From Edwardsiella anguillarum ET080813 (lineage in GTDB: Bacteria > Pseudomonadota > Gammaproteobacteria > Enterobacterales > Enterobacteriaceae): 64,000 nt of DNA. Shown here piece after piece: positions 55,089 to 64,000 of the stretch. Within the stretch, counting starts at the first letter, position 1. Each line of letters begins with the position of its first letter. The notes under the pieces are model-generated. The model ran no database searches and was not told the origin of the DNA. It worked only from the letters and a program-made list of their open reading frames with translations. Both the position numbers and the translations under genes were made by a program. The DNA lies in NCBI RefSeq assembly GCF_000264765.2, contig NZ_CP006664.1, forward strand, positions 2,356,001 through 2,420,000, in the 5' to 3' direction.

Positions 55089-56918
55089 TTAGTCGCTGCC
55101 GATAAAGCCGCCGGTCTGATGAGCCCACAGCTGGGCATAGATGCCGTTTTGCCGCAGTAGTTCCCGGTGGCTGCCCTGGGCGACTATCCGCCCGTGGTCC
55201 ATGACGATAAGGCGATCCATGGCGGCGATGGTCGAGAGGCGGTGCGCGATGGCGATAACCGTTTTCCCGGCCATCATCTGCGCTAGGTTGTCCTGAATGG
55301 CGGCCTCGGCCTCGGAGTCGAGCGCGGAGGTCGCCTCGTCCATGATGAGAATGGGCGCATCCTTGAGCAAGACCCGGGCGATGGCGATACGCTGGCGCTG
55401 TCCACCGGACAGCTTGACTCCGCGCTCGCCGACCTGGGAGTCATAACCGCGCTGGCCCGTATCGTCAGCCAGTTGGCAAATAAAGTCATGCGCCTCCGCC
55501 CGCCGGCAGGCCGCGATCATCTCCGCCTCGCTGGCCTGCGGATTGCCATACAGCAGGTTTTCGCGGATTGAGCGGTGCAGCAGGGCGGTATCCTGGGTGA
55601 TCATGCCTATCTGTCGGCGCAAAGAGGTCTGCGTAACCTCTGCGATGTTCTGGGCATCAAGGGTAATGCTGCCCGACTGCAGGTCATAAAACCGCAGCAG
55701 CAGATGCATCAAACTGGACTTTCCGGCCCCGGAGCGGCCGACAAGGGCGACCTTTTCACCGGGGCGGATGTGCAGATCCAGCCTATCGAACAGCGTCCGT
55801 CCGCCGGGGTAGCCAAAGCCGACGGCGTTAAAACGAATCTCGCCGTGCGTCAGGCGCAGCGGTACAACCCCCGGTTTATCGGCGACGTCGATGTCGTTGG
55901 CGACGGTATGGATGCTGTCGATGACCTGCCCGATGCTTTCAAACAGCGCGCGTACCTCCCACATAATCCACTTGGACATGCCCTGTAGACGCAGGACAAG
56001 ACTGATGCCGACGGCGATGACGCCGACGCTGACCGCCTGCTGCTGCCACAGGGCGATAGAGAGCGCCGCCAGGGAGAACAGCAGCAGATAGTTGATGACA
56101 TCCACGCTGAACAGCAGCCCGGTCAGGGTACGCATCTGACGGTATACCGTGGCCAGATAGCGCTGCATGGCGTGTCGGGCATAGTCGCTTTCGCGCTGGT
56201 CATGGGAAAACAGTTTGACGGTGGTGATGTGGGTATAGGTGTCCACGATGGTGCCGCTCATCATGGACTGCGCGTTGGCCTGCTCGCTGGCGATACGCCG
56301 CAGGCGCGGCAGGAGACGGATCTGAATCAGGGTATAGGCCGCCAGCCACAGCAGCAGGGGGAGCAGCAGCAGCGCATCGACGCTGGCGATCATGACCAGC
56401 ACCGAGAGCAGATAGACCAGAATATAGATCAACAGATCGACCATTCTCATGACCACTTCGCGCACCGATTGGGCACTTTGCATCACCTTTGCCGCCACCC
56501 GCCCGGCGAAATCACGCTGAAAAAACGCGATGCTCTGGCCGAGGAGATAGCGGTGTACCTGCCAACGGATGGCCATGGGGTAGTTCCCCAGAATACTTTG
56601 GTGCAGCAGGTTCGAGTGCAGCCAGGCCAGTAAGGGCATGACCGCCAGCACCAGAATCGCCATGACTATCAGGCTGGGGCGTTGATCGGCCCAGAAGGTG
56701 GCGCGCTCGGCGCGGCTCAGCAGATCGACCAGCTCGCCCAGGTAGCGTAACAGCGTGACTTCGCAGACGGCGACGGCGGCGCTGAGCAGCGCCATGGCGC
56801 AGAGCGGACGTTCAAAGCCGCGGGTGTAGTGGCGACAGAAGCCGAACAGCGTCGCCGGCGGTTTTTGGGGATCCTGTGACGGGAACGGCTCCGTCAGTCG
56901 TTCGAACCACTGAAACAT
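55089..56918 (-). CDS. ABC exporter (fused membrane and ATPase domains), probably iron-regulated
   Basis: A 609-residue half-transporter with an N-terminal six-helix type-1 exporter domain (about residues 40-340) and a C-terminal ATPase: Walker A VALVGRSGAGKSSLMHLLLR (about 390), Q-loop MITQDTALLHRSI, signature [16 protein letters not shown] and Walker B ILIMDEATSALDSEAE. Such proteins act as homodimers. I chose the ATG at 56918 (MFQWFERLTEPFPSQ), eight bases after AGGG. It diverges from siderophore-uptake genes across a 111-base gap with a Fur-box match, so it may export a siderophore or related compound. No siderophore synthesis genes are in the window; drug or lipid export remains possible. 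Confidence 0.85.
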   Translation of the reverse strand: MFQWFERLTEPFPSQDPQKPPATLFGFCRHYTRGFERPLCAMALLSAAVAVCEVTLLRYLGELVDLLSRAERATFWADQRPSLIVMAILVLAVMPLLAWLHSNLLHQSILGNYPMAIRWQVHRYLLGQSIAFFQRDFAGRVAAKVMQSAQSVREVVMRMVDLLIYILVYLLSVLVMIASVDALLLLPLLLWLAAYTLIQIRLLPRLRRIASEQANAQSMMSGTIVDTYTHITTVKLFSHDQRESDYARHAMQRYLATVYRQMRTLTGLLFSVDVINYLLLFSLAALSIALWQQQAVSVGVIAVGISLVLRLQGMSKWIMWEVRALFESIGQVIDSIHTVANDIDVADKPGVVPLRLTHGEIRFNAVGFGYPGGRTLFDRLDLHIRPGEKVALVGRSGAGKSSLMHLLLRFYDLQSGSITLDAQNIAEVTQTSLRRQIGMITQDTALLHRSIRENLLYGNPQASEAEMIAACRRAEAHDFICQLADDTGQRGYDSQVGERGVKLSGGQRQRIAIARVLLKDAPILIMDEATSALDSEAEAAIQDNLAQMMAGKTVIAIAHRLSTIAAMDRLIVMDHGRIVAQGSHRELLRQNGIYAQLWAHQTGGFIGSD

Positions 56919-56973
56919 GGATAAACCCTGGATGGCACGCAGAGTTGCCAAGTGGAAAAGGTGAATATAGAAT

Positions 56974-56992
56974 GCAAATGATAATAAAAATG
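56974..56992. promoter_or_regulatory. Fur box between the ABC exporter and fhuC-like gene
   Basis: GCAAATGATAATAAAAATG matches 13 of 19 positions of GATAATGATAATCATTATC, with the core AATGATAAT intact. Adjacent GGTTATC and GGTATC repeats (56992-57008) may extend it. It sits midway in the divergent gap and can repress both directions. Confidence 0.75.
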
Positions 56993-57029
56993 GTTATCAA
57001 TTGGTATCAATTCATCACAAGGGAACGCC

Positions 57030-57803
57030 ATGTTTTCGCTAACCAACTTGGAGGTTGTGCGCGGGGGACGCGAAGTCCTGGCTATCGAACAGTTGACGAT
57101 CCCAACGGATCGTTTGACGGTGATTCTGGGACATAACGGGTCCGGTAAATCGACGCTGGTCAGCCTGCTGGCCGGTCAGCTGCACCCCGACGGCGGCCAG
57201 ATCGCTCTGGATGGGCAGGTGTTGTCATCCCTCTCCGCCGGCGCACTGGCGCGGCGGGTGGCCTTTTTACCGCAGAAGCTGCCCGCCAGCGCCGGGTTGA
57301 CCGTGAGGGAGCTGGTGCGCCTGGGGCGCTTCCCCTGGCGTGGCATGCTGGGACGCTGGCGCCGTGAAGATCGACAGCTCATCGACGCGGCGATGGCTGA
57401 GACCGGGGTGACCCCCTTTGCCGAAACGCTGGTGGATACGCTGTCCGGCGGGGAGCGCCAGCGGGCGTGGGTCGCCATGCTGCTGGCACAGGCCTCGCCG
57501 CTGCTGATCCTCGATGAGCCGACCTCGGCGCTGGATATCCAGCATCAGTACCAACTCATGGCGCTGCTATCGGCGCTGCCGCGCGGCGTCTTGGTCATTC
57601 TGCACGACCTGAATCTGGCGCTGCGCTATGCCGATCACGTGATTGCCCTGAAGCAGGGGCGCGTGGCCTTCGCTGGCCCGGCGGCGGCGTTGGCCGACGA
57701 GCGGCGCCTGTCCGAGCTGTACCAAACCCCGATCCGCCTGACGGATCACCCGCATCCTGCCCCCGGGGCGCCGCCTCATAAAGTTGCTATCGTATGTGCT
57801 TGA
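57030..57803 (+). CDS. Iron-siderophore ABC transporter ATP-binding protein (FhuC-like)
   Basis: A 257-residue ATPase of the FepC/FhuC importer family. Walker A is ILGHNGSGKSTLVSLLAG (about 33-50), then VAFLPQKLPASAGLTVRELVRLGRFPW, which closely resembles FhuC, signature LSGGERQRAWVAMLLAQ (about 138-154) and Walker B LLILDEPTSALD. The first gene of a fhuCDB-ordered operon, starting six bases after AGGG and 38 bases past the Fur box. It energises uptake of a ferric siderophore, most likely hydroxamate type by similarity. Confidence 0.92.
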   Translation: MFSLTNLEVVRGGREVLAIEQLTIPTDRLTVILGHNGSGKSTLVSLLAGQLHPDGGQIALDGQVLSSLSAGALARRVAFLPQKLPASAGLTVRELVRLGRFPWRGMLGRWRREDRQLIDAAMAETGVTPFAETLVDTLSGGERQRAWVAMLLAQASPLLILDEPTSALDIQHQYQLMALLSALPRGVLVILHDLNLALRYADHVIALKQGRVAFAGPAAALADERRLSELYQTPIRLTDHPHPAPGAPPHKVAIVCA

Positions 57804-58726
57804 TGTTTAATTTTATTTTTAGATTTTTTGCGCCGTTGGCGCTGCTACTCTCCCTGTTTTCACCCAGCGCGCAGGCGCTGACGGTCAGCGACAGCCGCGG
57901 TACTCATCAGCTACCGGCCGTGCCGACGCGAGCCGTGGTGCTGGACTGGGATCTGCTGGAGCAGACCATCGAGCTGGGGGTGACGCCGCTGGCCGCCACC
58001 GATCTGGACAGCTACCGCGAATGGGTGGCACAGCCGCCGATACCGGCGCAGACGCAGAGCGTCGGCAGCCGAGAAGAGCCGAATCTGGAGCGCATCGCGG
58101 CGCTGAAACCCGATGTGATCCTCGCCAGCGAAATGCAGCAGGCGCTGCTGCCGCGCCTGATGCAGATTGCGCCGGTGCTGTATTACACCAATTTTTCCGC
58201 CGCGGACGATCACGCCGCGGTGGCGATAGCGCAGTTCCGCCAGCTGGCGCAGGCGTTTGGTCGTGAGGCGATCGCGGAGCAGAAGCTGGCCGCGATGCAG
58301 GCCCGCTTTCAGCATTTATCACGGGCGCTGCGCGCGGCGTTTCAGGGCCAGCTCCCCGCCGTCACGGTGATGCGCTTTGCCAGCACGACCTCAACCTACC
58401 TGTATACCACTAACTCGATGCCGGTCTATGTCCTGCGCCAGCTGGGGATCTCGCCTGCGCTGGCGCCGCCGCCGGCGCGCTGGGGGATTGTCCGGCAGCC
58501 GATCGCTGGGCTACAGCGGGTCGGCCAAGGCTACGTGCTCTACTTTTTGCCTTTTCATGACGCCGCGCGCCTGGATGCGACGCAGCTATGGCAGGCGATG
58601 CCGTTTGTCCGCGGGCAGCGGGTGAGCGCCGTCCGTCCGGTCTGGAGCTATGGCGGCGCGATGTCGTTACAGTATGCCGCAGAGGCGATGGCGGAAAGCC
58701 TGATGGCGCTGGCGGCGCAGAAATGA
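57803..58726 (+). CDS. Periplasmic iron-siderophore-binding protein (FhuD-like)
   Basis: Class III periplasmic binding protein of about 307 residues with a signal peptide (FFAPLALLLSLFSPSAQA). PTRAVVLDWDLLEQTIELGVTPLAATDL and PNLERIAALKPDVILAS are the FhuD/BtuF-type ligand-domain hallmarks. I chose the ATG at 57803, whose first base is the last base of the fhuC-like stop (TGATG); an ATG nine bases earlier is possible and neither has a clear ribosome site. It overlaps the permease gene by four bases. Ligand likely a ferric hydroxamate. Confidence 0.9.
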   Translation: MFNFIFRFFAPLALLLSLFSPSAQALTVSDSRGTHQLPAVPTRAVVLDWDLLEQTIELGVTPLAATDLDSYREWVAQPPIPAQTQSVGSREEPNLERIAALKPDVILASEMQQALLPRLMQIAPVLYYTNFSAADDHAAVAIAQFRQLAQAFGREAIAEQKLAAMQARFQHLSRALRAAFQGQLPAVTVMRFASTTSTYLYTTNSMPVYVLRQLGISPALAPPPARWGIVRQPIAGLQRVGQGYVLYFLPFHDAARLDATQLWQAMPFVRGQRVSAVRPVWSYGGAMSLQYAAEAMAESLMALAAQK

Positions 58727-60717
58727 GCGGCGCAGTAAGGCTGGCGGCGCCGCTGCTGCTGTTGACGCTGGCCGTGGCATCGCTGCAGTGGGCGCAGCCG
58801 CTGACGCTGCTGCAGCAATGGCAGCTCCTGCTGGCCCCGCAGCAGGCGCAGAGTCTCGATGACATTCTGTGGTTGTACTCGCAGCTACCGCGTCTGGCGA
58901 TCACGCTGTTGGTGGGGGCAACGCTGGGCCTGGCCGGCAGCGTGATGCAGCAGCTGACCCAGAATGCGCTGATGTCGCCGCTGACGATGGGCACCTCGTC
59001 GGGGGCATGGCTGGCATTGGTGCTGCTGGCGGCATTCTGGCCTGGGCAGCAGGCGCAGTGGGGTGCCCTTGCCGCGATGGGGGGCGCTTTGCTGGCCTTT
59101 GCCCTGATCGTGCTGATCGCCGGGCTGGACAACATGACCGGCCTGCCGATGGTCATCGCCGGCATGGTGATTAACATTCTGCTCGGTGCGCTGGCATCGG
59201 GGGTGCTGCTGCTACAGCACCCCTATGCGCAGAACATCTTCCTGTGGGGCAGCGGCGACTTGGCGCAAAGCGACTGGGGGTGGGTGCGCTGGCTGTTACC
59301 CCGCCTGACGCCGGCCCTGCTGCTGCTGCTGTTCGCCCCGCGGGTGCTACAGCTGCTGCGCCTGGGGCACCAGGGGGCGCAGGCGCGCGGCGCGGCGGTG
59401 GTTCCGCTCTTTTTTGCGCTGATGCTGCTGACCATCTGGCTGGTCTCTGCGGCGGTGACGGCCGTCGGGCTGATCGGTTTTATCGGCCTGCTGACGCCCA
59501 ACATCGTGCGGGCGCTGGGGGTGCGGACGCCGCGGGGCGAGCTGTATGCCAGCCTGCTGGGCGGAGCGCTGCTGTTACTGCTGACCGATGCGCTGGCGCA
59601 GGGGGGGGCGCTGTGGCTGGGGCAGCTCTTGCCGACCGGCGTGGTGGCCGCCGCTATCGGCGCACCGGCGCTGATCCTGTTCAGCCGGCGTCGCCTGAGC
59701 GCGCCGGATGGCCTGGGGGCGCCCCTGATATCGGCCCGCGGACGGGTTTCGGCGTGGGTTGGCGCGGCGTTGACGACGCTTGCTGCGTTGGCGTTGCTCG
59801 GCTACCTGACCTACCAGCCGGAGGCGGCGGGCTGGCCCTTTGCCTGGCCACAGGCGTATCAGTGGGCGCTGCGCTGGCCGCGGGCGCTGGTGGCGTTGAG
59901 CTGCGGCGGGGCGTTGGCGCTGGCCGGCGTGCTGTTACAGCGTCTGATGTATAACCCGTTGGCCAGCCCCGATCTGCTGGGCGTCTCCTCCGGTGCCACG
60001 CTGACGCTGGTCTTGGCGATGCTGTGGTGTGGCCAGACGCTAACGGCCTTACAGCAGTGGGGCGTCGGCCTGGCGGGCAGCCTGGCGGTACTGGCGGCAC
60101 TGATGGCGCTGGGGCGTCGCCAGCGTTACGCCCCGGCCAGCGTGATCCTGACCGGTATCGCGCTGACGGCGCTGTTGCAGGCGCTGGTGCAGTTTTTCCT
60201 GGCGCAGGGAGGCCAGGACAGCTACCGCATTTTGCAGTGGCTGGCGGGCTCCACCTATCGGGTGACGGCCGTGCAGGCGCTGCTGCTCTCTACGCTGACG
60301 GCGCTGCTGCTGCTGTTGGCGCTGTTTGTCGCGCGCGCCCTGACGCTGCTCTCCATCGGCCGCGCCTTTTCCCAGGCCCGCGGGTTGAACGGCGCGAGGG
60401 CCACGGCGCTGCTGTTGGCGCTGGTGGCGCTGCTGTGCGCCATTGCGACGGCGGCGATGGGCCCGGTGGCCTTTGTCGGCCTGATGGCGCCGCACCTGGC
60501 GCAGATGCTGGGCGCGCGGACGGCCAGGGCGCAGATGGGGCTGGCCGCGTTGCTGGGGGCTGCGACGCTGCTGTGGGCAGACTGGCTGGGGCAGGCCTTA
60601 CTGTACCCCCGTGCGATGGCGGCCGGGACGCTGGTCGCCATCGTCGGGGCCACCTATTTCCTGCTGCTGCTGATCGCTGGGCGCCTGACGCGCCGCCGTC
60701 TTCAGCGCGTCACGTAG
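58723..60717 (+). CDS. Iron-siderophore permease, fused two-domain (FhuB-like)
   Basis: A 664-residue inner-membrane permease, a tandem fusion of two FecCD-type domains as in FhuB (660), with about twenty hydrophobic segments. Each half repeats the family pattern: PRLAITLLVGATLGLAGSVMQQLTQNALMSP (quoted in part) in the first and PRALVALSCGGALALAGVLLQRL with NPLASPDLLGVSSGA in the second. Each half ends with the ATPase-contact region GLIGFIGLLTPNIVRAL and GPVAFVGLMAPHLAQML. The ATG at 58723 overlaps the previous stop as ATGA. The single fused permease is typical of hydroxamate (Fhu) systems. Confidence 0.93.
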   Translation: MSGAVRLAAPLLLLTLAVASLQWAQPLTLLQQWQLLLAPQQAQSLDDILWLYSQLPRLAITLLVGATLGLAGSVMQQLTQNALMSPLTMGTSSGAWLALVLLAAFWPGQQAQWGALAAMGGALLAFALIVLIAGLDNMTGLPMVIAGMVINILLGALASGVLLLQHPYAQNIFLWGSGDLAQSDWGWVRWLLPRLTPALLLLLFAPRVLQLLRLGHQGAQARGAAVVPLFFALMLLTIWLVSAAVTAVGLIGFIGLLTPNIVRALGVRTPRGELYASLLGGALLLLLTDALAQGGALWLGQLLPTGVVAAAIGAPALILFSRRRLSAPDGLGAPLISARGRVSAWVGAALTTLAALALLGYLTYQPEAAGWPFAWPQAYQWALRWPRALVALSCGGALALAGVLLQRLMYNPLASPDLLGVSSGATLTLVLAMLWCGQTLTALQQWGVGLAGSLAVLAALMALGRRQRYAPASVILTGIALTALLQALVQFFLAQGGQDSYRILQWLAGSTYRVTAVQALLLSTLTALLLLLALFVARALTLLSIGRAFSQARGLNGARATALLLALVALLCAIATAAMGPVAFVGLMAPHLAQMLGARTARAQMGLAALLGAATLLWADWLGQALLYPRAMAAGTLVAIVGATYFLLLLIAGRLTRRRLQRVT

Positions 60718-60777
60718 CGGTACGATCCGCGGCGCTGACCCACGCAGCGAGTACGGCGTTTTGGGTTGTTTTTACGT

Positions 60778-60796
60778 AATGATTATAAAAATCATT
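60778..60796 (+). promoter_or_regulatory. Fur box upstream of the TonB-dependent receptor
   Basis: AATGATTATAAAAATCATT is a near-perfect dyad fitting the 7-1-7 Fur model (TGATTAT-A-AAAATCA). It is 33 bases before the receptor start, so the receptor has its own iron-repressed promoter even though it follows the fhuB-like gene by 111 bases. Confidence 0.85.
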
Positions 60797-60828
60797 TTTA
60801 TTTTTGTTTTATTTATATAAGGGAAATT

Positions 60829-63000
60829 ATGTCATCACTGCGTTTATCCCGCATGGGCATGGGCATGGGGCTGTTGGGCGCAATCTCGCTAGGCTGCACG
60901 TCTGCTGCGATGGCGGAGGAGAGCGCTCGCCCGACGGATGAGATCACGGTTAGCGGCTCGCAGGTTGCGCTGGGCGACAGCTATGAGGGCGGGCAGGTCG
61001 CGCGTACTGGGCGACTGGGTATGCTGGGTAACAGCGATTTTATGGATGCTCCCTTTACCCTGACCAGCTACACCTCGGCGTTGATTGAGCAGCAGCAGGC
61101 AGTCAGCGTGGCCGATGTGTTGCAAAACGATCCCACCGTGCGGGTGGCCAAGGGATTCGGCAACTTCCAAGAGCTGTATATGATCCGCGGTTTCCCGGTG
61201 TACTCCGATGATATGACCCTGAACGGGGTCTACGGGATTTTACCGCGTCAGTTTGTCGCCGCCGAAATGCTGGAGCGGGTTGAAGTGCTGCGCGGTGCCA
61301 ATACCTTCCTGAACGGCGCAGCGCCCGGCGGCAGCGCCGTGGGGGGGATGGTGAACCTGGTGCCGAAGCGGGCGGGATCTATGCCGCTGACGCGGGTCAC
61401 CGGCGGTGTGCAGGGGGATGGCCAGGGCTACGCGGCGTTGGATGTGGCCCGGCGCTTCGGTGACGATGAGGCCAACGGCATTCGGGTTAATCTGGTCGGA
61501 CGGGACGGTAAGCGCGCGGTCGCCCGAGAGAAACAGCGCCTCGGCGCGATCTCCATCGGCTTCGATCATCGCCGTGACCGGCTGCAGCTATCGGCGGACA
61601 TCGGCTATCAGGATCACCATATCGATGCGCCGCGCCCCAGCGTCACGCCGGGGGGGCCCACGCTGCCTGCGGCGCCGTCGGCCAGTAAAAACTATGCCCA
61701 GGACTGGACCTATACCGATGAGAAGCAGCTGTTTGGCGTCGTGCGCGGTGAGTATTTACTGAACGACAGCACCCGTGTCTGGCTGGGGGCGGGGGCGCGG
61801 CAGGGTAAAGAGCATAACCTGTTGGCTAACCCCACGGCCGATGGCGATGGGGTGCTCTCGGCTTTCCTGTTCGAAAACGTCAGGCGGGATAACGTGTTGT
61901 CTGCCGATGCCGGCGTGCGTCACGATCTGACCACCGGCGGCGTCAACCATACGCTGGTGCTCTCCGCGGCGGCGTATCAGCTGCGCTCCAAGAATGGCTG
62001 GGCCATGTCGTCCACGTTCAGCGGCTTTGGGACGCTGAATGACATGGCGTCGGTGGCCCGCCCGGAAGCTAGCTTCTTCGGCGGGTCGCTCAGCGATGCG
62101 CGGGAGACGGAGCGTAACAGCAGCCACAGCGTGGCGCTGGCCGATACCCTGGGCATACTGGAGGATAAGATCAAGCTGACGCTCGGCGGCCGCTGGCAGC
62201 GCCTGGAAACCCGTTCTTATGACTATGATAGCGGCGCCCTCAGCGGTCGCTATGGGAAAAACGCCCTGACGCCTTTCGTCGGTGCGCTGTACCAGCCTTC
62301 GCTGGAGGTGGCGCTGTTCGCCAACTACGCCGAGGCGCTGCTGCCCAGCGGGGTGGCGCCGGCAACCAGCAATGGCGTCACGGTAAGCAACGCCGGCCAG
62401 GTCTTTGCCCCGTTCCGCGCCCAGCAGATCGAGGCGGGGGCCAAGTATGACAATGGCATGTTTGGGGCGTCGGTCAGCCTGTTCCAGATTACTCGTCCGG
62501 AGTTTCGCCTGGACGATACCACCTATACCGATAATGGCGAGCAGCGTAACCGCGGGATTGAGCTGACGCTGTTTGGTAAACCCCATGATCGCGTCACGAT
62601 GCTGGGGGGCGTAACGCTGCTGGATGCCCGGCAGCAAAAGAGCTCGCTCGGCGGTCAGGACGGGAAGCGAGCGATAGGCGTACCGGCGGTTCAGGCAAAT
62701 CTGAACCTGGGCTGGGAGACGCCGTTTATCGACGGGCTGGCGCTGGAGGGGCGCGCGGTCTATACCGCCTCACAGTATGCTGATGCCGCCAATACCCTGT
62801 CTATTCCGGCGTGGGTACGCGTCGATTTGGGGGCGCGCTATGCGCTGAAGCTCGACGGTCATGACGTGACGCTGCGCGCGCGGGTCGAGAACCTGAGCGA
62901 TAAGCGCTACTGGTCGTCCGTCGGCGGTTATCCGGGCAGTAACTATCTGGTGCAGGGCAACCCGCGCACCTTTATCGTCTCTGCCAGCTACGACTTCTAA
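60829..63000 (+). CDS. TonB-dependent siderophore receptor
   Basis: A 723-residue outer-membrane receptor. The signal peptide ends near TSAAMA, followed by a TonB-box-like DEITVSG. The plug domain contains SVADVLQNDPTVRVAKGFGNFQELYMIRGF and ERVEVLRGANTFLNGAAPGGSAVGGMVNLVPKR (family hallmarks, quoted in part). The remainder forms the 22-strand barrel ending FIVSASYDF with terminal Phe. I chose the ATG at 60829, six bases after AAGGG; the frame runs further upstream through the Fur box. Context with a FhuCDB-type importer suggests a ferric-hydroxamate ligand (ferrichrome/ferrioxamine class), not proven. Confidence 0.92.
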   Translation: MSSLRLSRMGMGMGLLGAISLGCTSAAMAEESARPTDEITVSGSQVALGDSYEGGQVARTGRLGMLGNSDFMDAPFTLTSYTSALIEQQQAVSVADVLQNDPTVRVAKGFGNFQELYMIRGFPVYSDDMTLNGVYGILPRQFVAAEMLERVEVLRGANTFLNGAAPGGSAVGGMVNLVPKRAGSMPLTRVTGGVQGDGQGYAALDVARRFGDDEANGIRVNLVGRDGKRAVAREKQRLGAISIGFDHRRDRLQLSADIGYQDHHIDAPRPSVTPGGPTLPAAPSASKNYAQDWTYTDEKQLFGVVRGEYLLNDSTRVWLGAGARQGKEHNLLANPTADGDGVLSAFLFENVRRDNVLSADAGVRHDLTTGGVNHTLVLSAAAYQLRSKNGWAMSSTFSGFGTLNDMASVARPEASFFGGSLSDARETERNSSHSVALADTLGILEDKIKLTLGGRWQRLETRSYDYDSGALSGRYGKNALTPFVGALYQPSLEVALFANYAEALLPSGVAPATSNGVTVSNAGQVFAPFRAQQIEAGAKYDNGMFGASVSLFQITRPEFRLDDTTYTDNGEQRNRGIELTLFGKPHDRVTMLGGVTLLDARQQKSSLGGQDGKRAIGVPAVQANLNLGWETPFIDGLALEGRAVYTASQYADAANTLSIPAWVRVDLGARYALKLDGHDVTLRARVENLSDKRYWSSVGGYPGSNYLVQGNPRTFIVSASYDF

Positions 63001-63039
63001 CCCAACGGCGGCCGGGTGATGCCCGTGCCGCCGCGGTCG

Positions 63040-63642
63040 TTAACGCAGAAACGCGGGTCGACGCGCTTCGTAGTCGTCGATCGCCGACGCATGCCGTAGC
63101 GTCAGGCCAATGCCGTCCAGGCCGTGGATGAGACAGTGGCGGCGGAACGGGTCCAGCGTAAAGGTATAGCGCGTGTCGCCCGCCTGCAGCGTCTGCTGCT
63201 CTACGTCCACGCTAAATGCGATGCCGGGCGATGCGCTGACCAGGGTAAACAGCGCCGCTATCTGTGCCTCGTCGAGGATAATGGGCAGCAGCTGGCTGTT
63301 AAACGCATTGCCGTAAAATATATCGGCAAAGCTGGGGGCGATAACCACACGGAAGCCGTAGTCGGTCAGCGCCCAGGGCGCGTGCTCACGCGATGAACCA
63401 CAGCCAAAGTTTTCCCGCGCCAGCAGAATACTGCCCTGTTGGAACGGGGGTTGATTCAGGACGAACGCCGGGTTGGGCCGCTCCCCTGCCTCGTCCAGAA
63501 AGCGCCAGTCGTGAAACAGGTGGCGGCCAAATCCGCTGCGGGTCACCTTCTGCAGAAACTGCTTGGGAATAATGGCATCGGTATCCACGTTGGCGGCGTC
63601 CAGCGGGACGACGATACCGGTATGGCGGGTGAACTCAGTCAT
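63040..63642 (-). CDS. leuD: 3-isopropylmalate dehydratase small subunit
   Basis: Small subunit of LeuCD isomerase, converting 2- to 3-isopropylmalate in leucine synthesis. The 200-residue protein (E. coli 201) has [40 protein letters not shown] (substrate loop) and [20 protein letters not shown]. The ATG at 63642 follows CAGGAG and overlaps the leuC stop by eight bases, indicating coupled translation. It converges on the siderophore receptor; I see no clear terminator in the 39-base gap. Confidence 0.98.
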   Translation of the reverse strand: MTEFTRHTGIVVPLDAANVDTDAIIPKQFLQKVTRSGFGRHLFHDWRFLDEAGERPNPAFVLNQPPFQQGSILLARENFGCGSSREHAPWALTDYGFRVVIAPSFADIFYGNAFNSQLLPIILDEAQIAALFTLVSASPGIAFSVDVEQQTLQAGDTRYTFTLDPFRRHCLIHGLDGIGLTLRHASAIDDYEARRPAFLR

Positions 63643-64000
63643 GGGCAGGCTCCTGAAACTGACGAATATCGGCAAAGTGGCCGCAGACGGCGGCGGCGGC
63701 GGCCATGGCCGGGCTGACCAGATGAGTACGCCCGCCGCGCCCCTGGCGTCCTTCAAAATTGCGGTTGCTGGTTGAGGCGCAGCGTTCACCGCTGCCCAGG
63801 CGGTCATTATTCATCGCTAGGCACATGGAGCAGCCCGGCAGGCGCCATTCAAAGCCGGCCTCGGTAAAGATTTTATCCAGCCCTTCGGCCTCGGCCTGCG
63901 CCTTGACGGGCCCTGAGCCGGGAACCACCATGGCCTGCACGCCCGGCGCGACCCGGCGCCCGCGGGCGACGGCGGCGGCGGCCCGCAGATCCTCAATGCG
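63635..64000 (-). CDS. leuC: 3-isopropylmalate dehydratase large subunit (partial, C-terminal part)
   Basis: The last 121 residues of LeuC, running off the window edge. [30 protein letters not shown] starts the visible part (typical LeuC), followed by the [4Fe-4S] ligand pair in [11 protein letters not shown] and [26 protein letters not shown] (quoted in part). The stop TGA at 63635-63637 overlaps the leuD start. The upstream part and the leuABCD leader are outside the window. Confidence 0.97.
   Translation of the reverse strand, partial: RIEDLRAAAAVARGRRVAPGVQAMVVPGSGPVKAQAEAEGLDKIFTEAGFEWRLPGCSMCLAMNNDRLGSGERCASTSNRNFEGRQGRGGRTHLVSPAMAAAAAVCGHFADIRQFQEPAHD

Overview
The window is chromosomal DNA of a GC-rich enterobacterium. 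Much of it is collinear with the first ~80 kb of the Escherichia coli map: yaaA-yaaJ-talB-mog-satP-dnaKJ-nhaAR-rpsT-ribF-ileS-lspA-fkpB-ispH-dapB-carAB-folA-apaHG-rsmA-pdxA-surA-lptD-djlA-rluA-rapA-polB-thiQPB-sgrR-leuDC. Protein identity, codon use and the missing E. coli segments (rihC, cai/fix/kef, araBADC, setA) point to a member of the Enterobacterales outside the E. coli/Salmonella group. Edwardsiella (Hafniaceae) is my best guess; this is an inference from gene content and base composition, not a database match.

Layout. 1-8.4 kb: central metabolism and transport (yaaA fragment, yaaJ, talB, an orphan gabD, a HAD-like gene coupled to mog, an MHS transporter, satP). 8.5-14.5 kb: heat-shock chaperones dnaK-dnaJ behind two sigma-32 promoters, then nhaA-nhaR. 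14.5-21 kb: rpsT diverging from the ribF-ileS-lspA-fkpB-ispH operon. 21-25.8 kb: a species-variable block with a periplasmic YbcL-like protein and an xdhABC-type molybdenum hydroxylase operon behind a good sigma-54 promoter candidate. 25.8-31.5 kb: dapB and carAB with conserved arginine boxes and a UUG start. 31.7-33.6 kb: relocated yjjPB and folA. 33.8-48 kb: apaH...lptD operon, djlA, rluA-rapA and polB. 48-51.5 kb: thiBPQ behind a TPP riboswitch. 51.5-55 kb: sgrR, a very short SgrS-like small RNA without sgrT, and a DASS transporter gene broken by an 8-bp tandem duplication. 55-63 kb: a Fur-box-flanked siderophore module (ABC exporter diverging from fhuCDB-like genes plus a TonB-dependent receptor). 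63-64 kb: leuD and the 3' end of leuC.

The conserved backbone is housekeeping. The novelty is at the places where E. coli carries other genes: gabD/HAD, ybcL/xdh, yjjPB, the DASS gene and the siderophore module. I found no phage, insertion sequence, CRISPR array, rRNA or tRNA. I did not find a clearly undescribed multi-gene system. The most rewarding items are the minimal SgrS, the predicted sigma-54 control region of xdhABC, and the 8-bp slippage site in the DASS gene.
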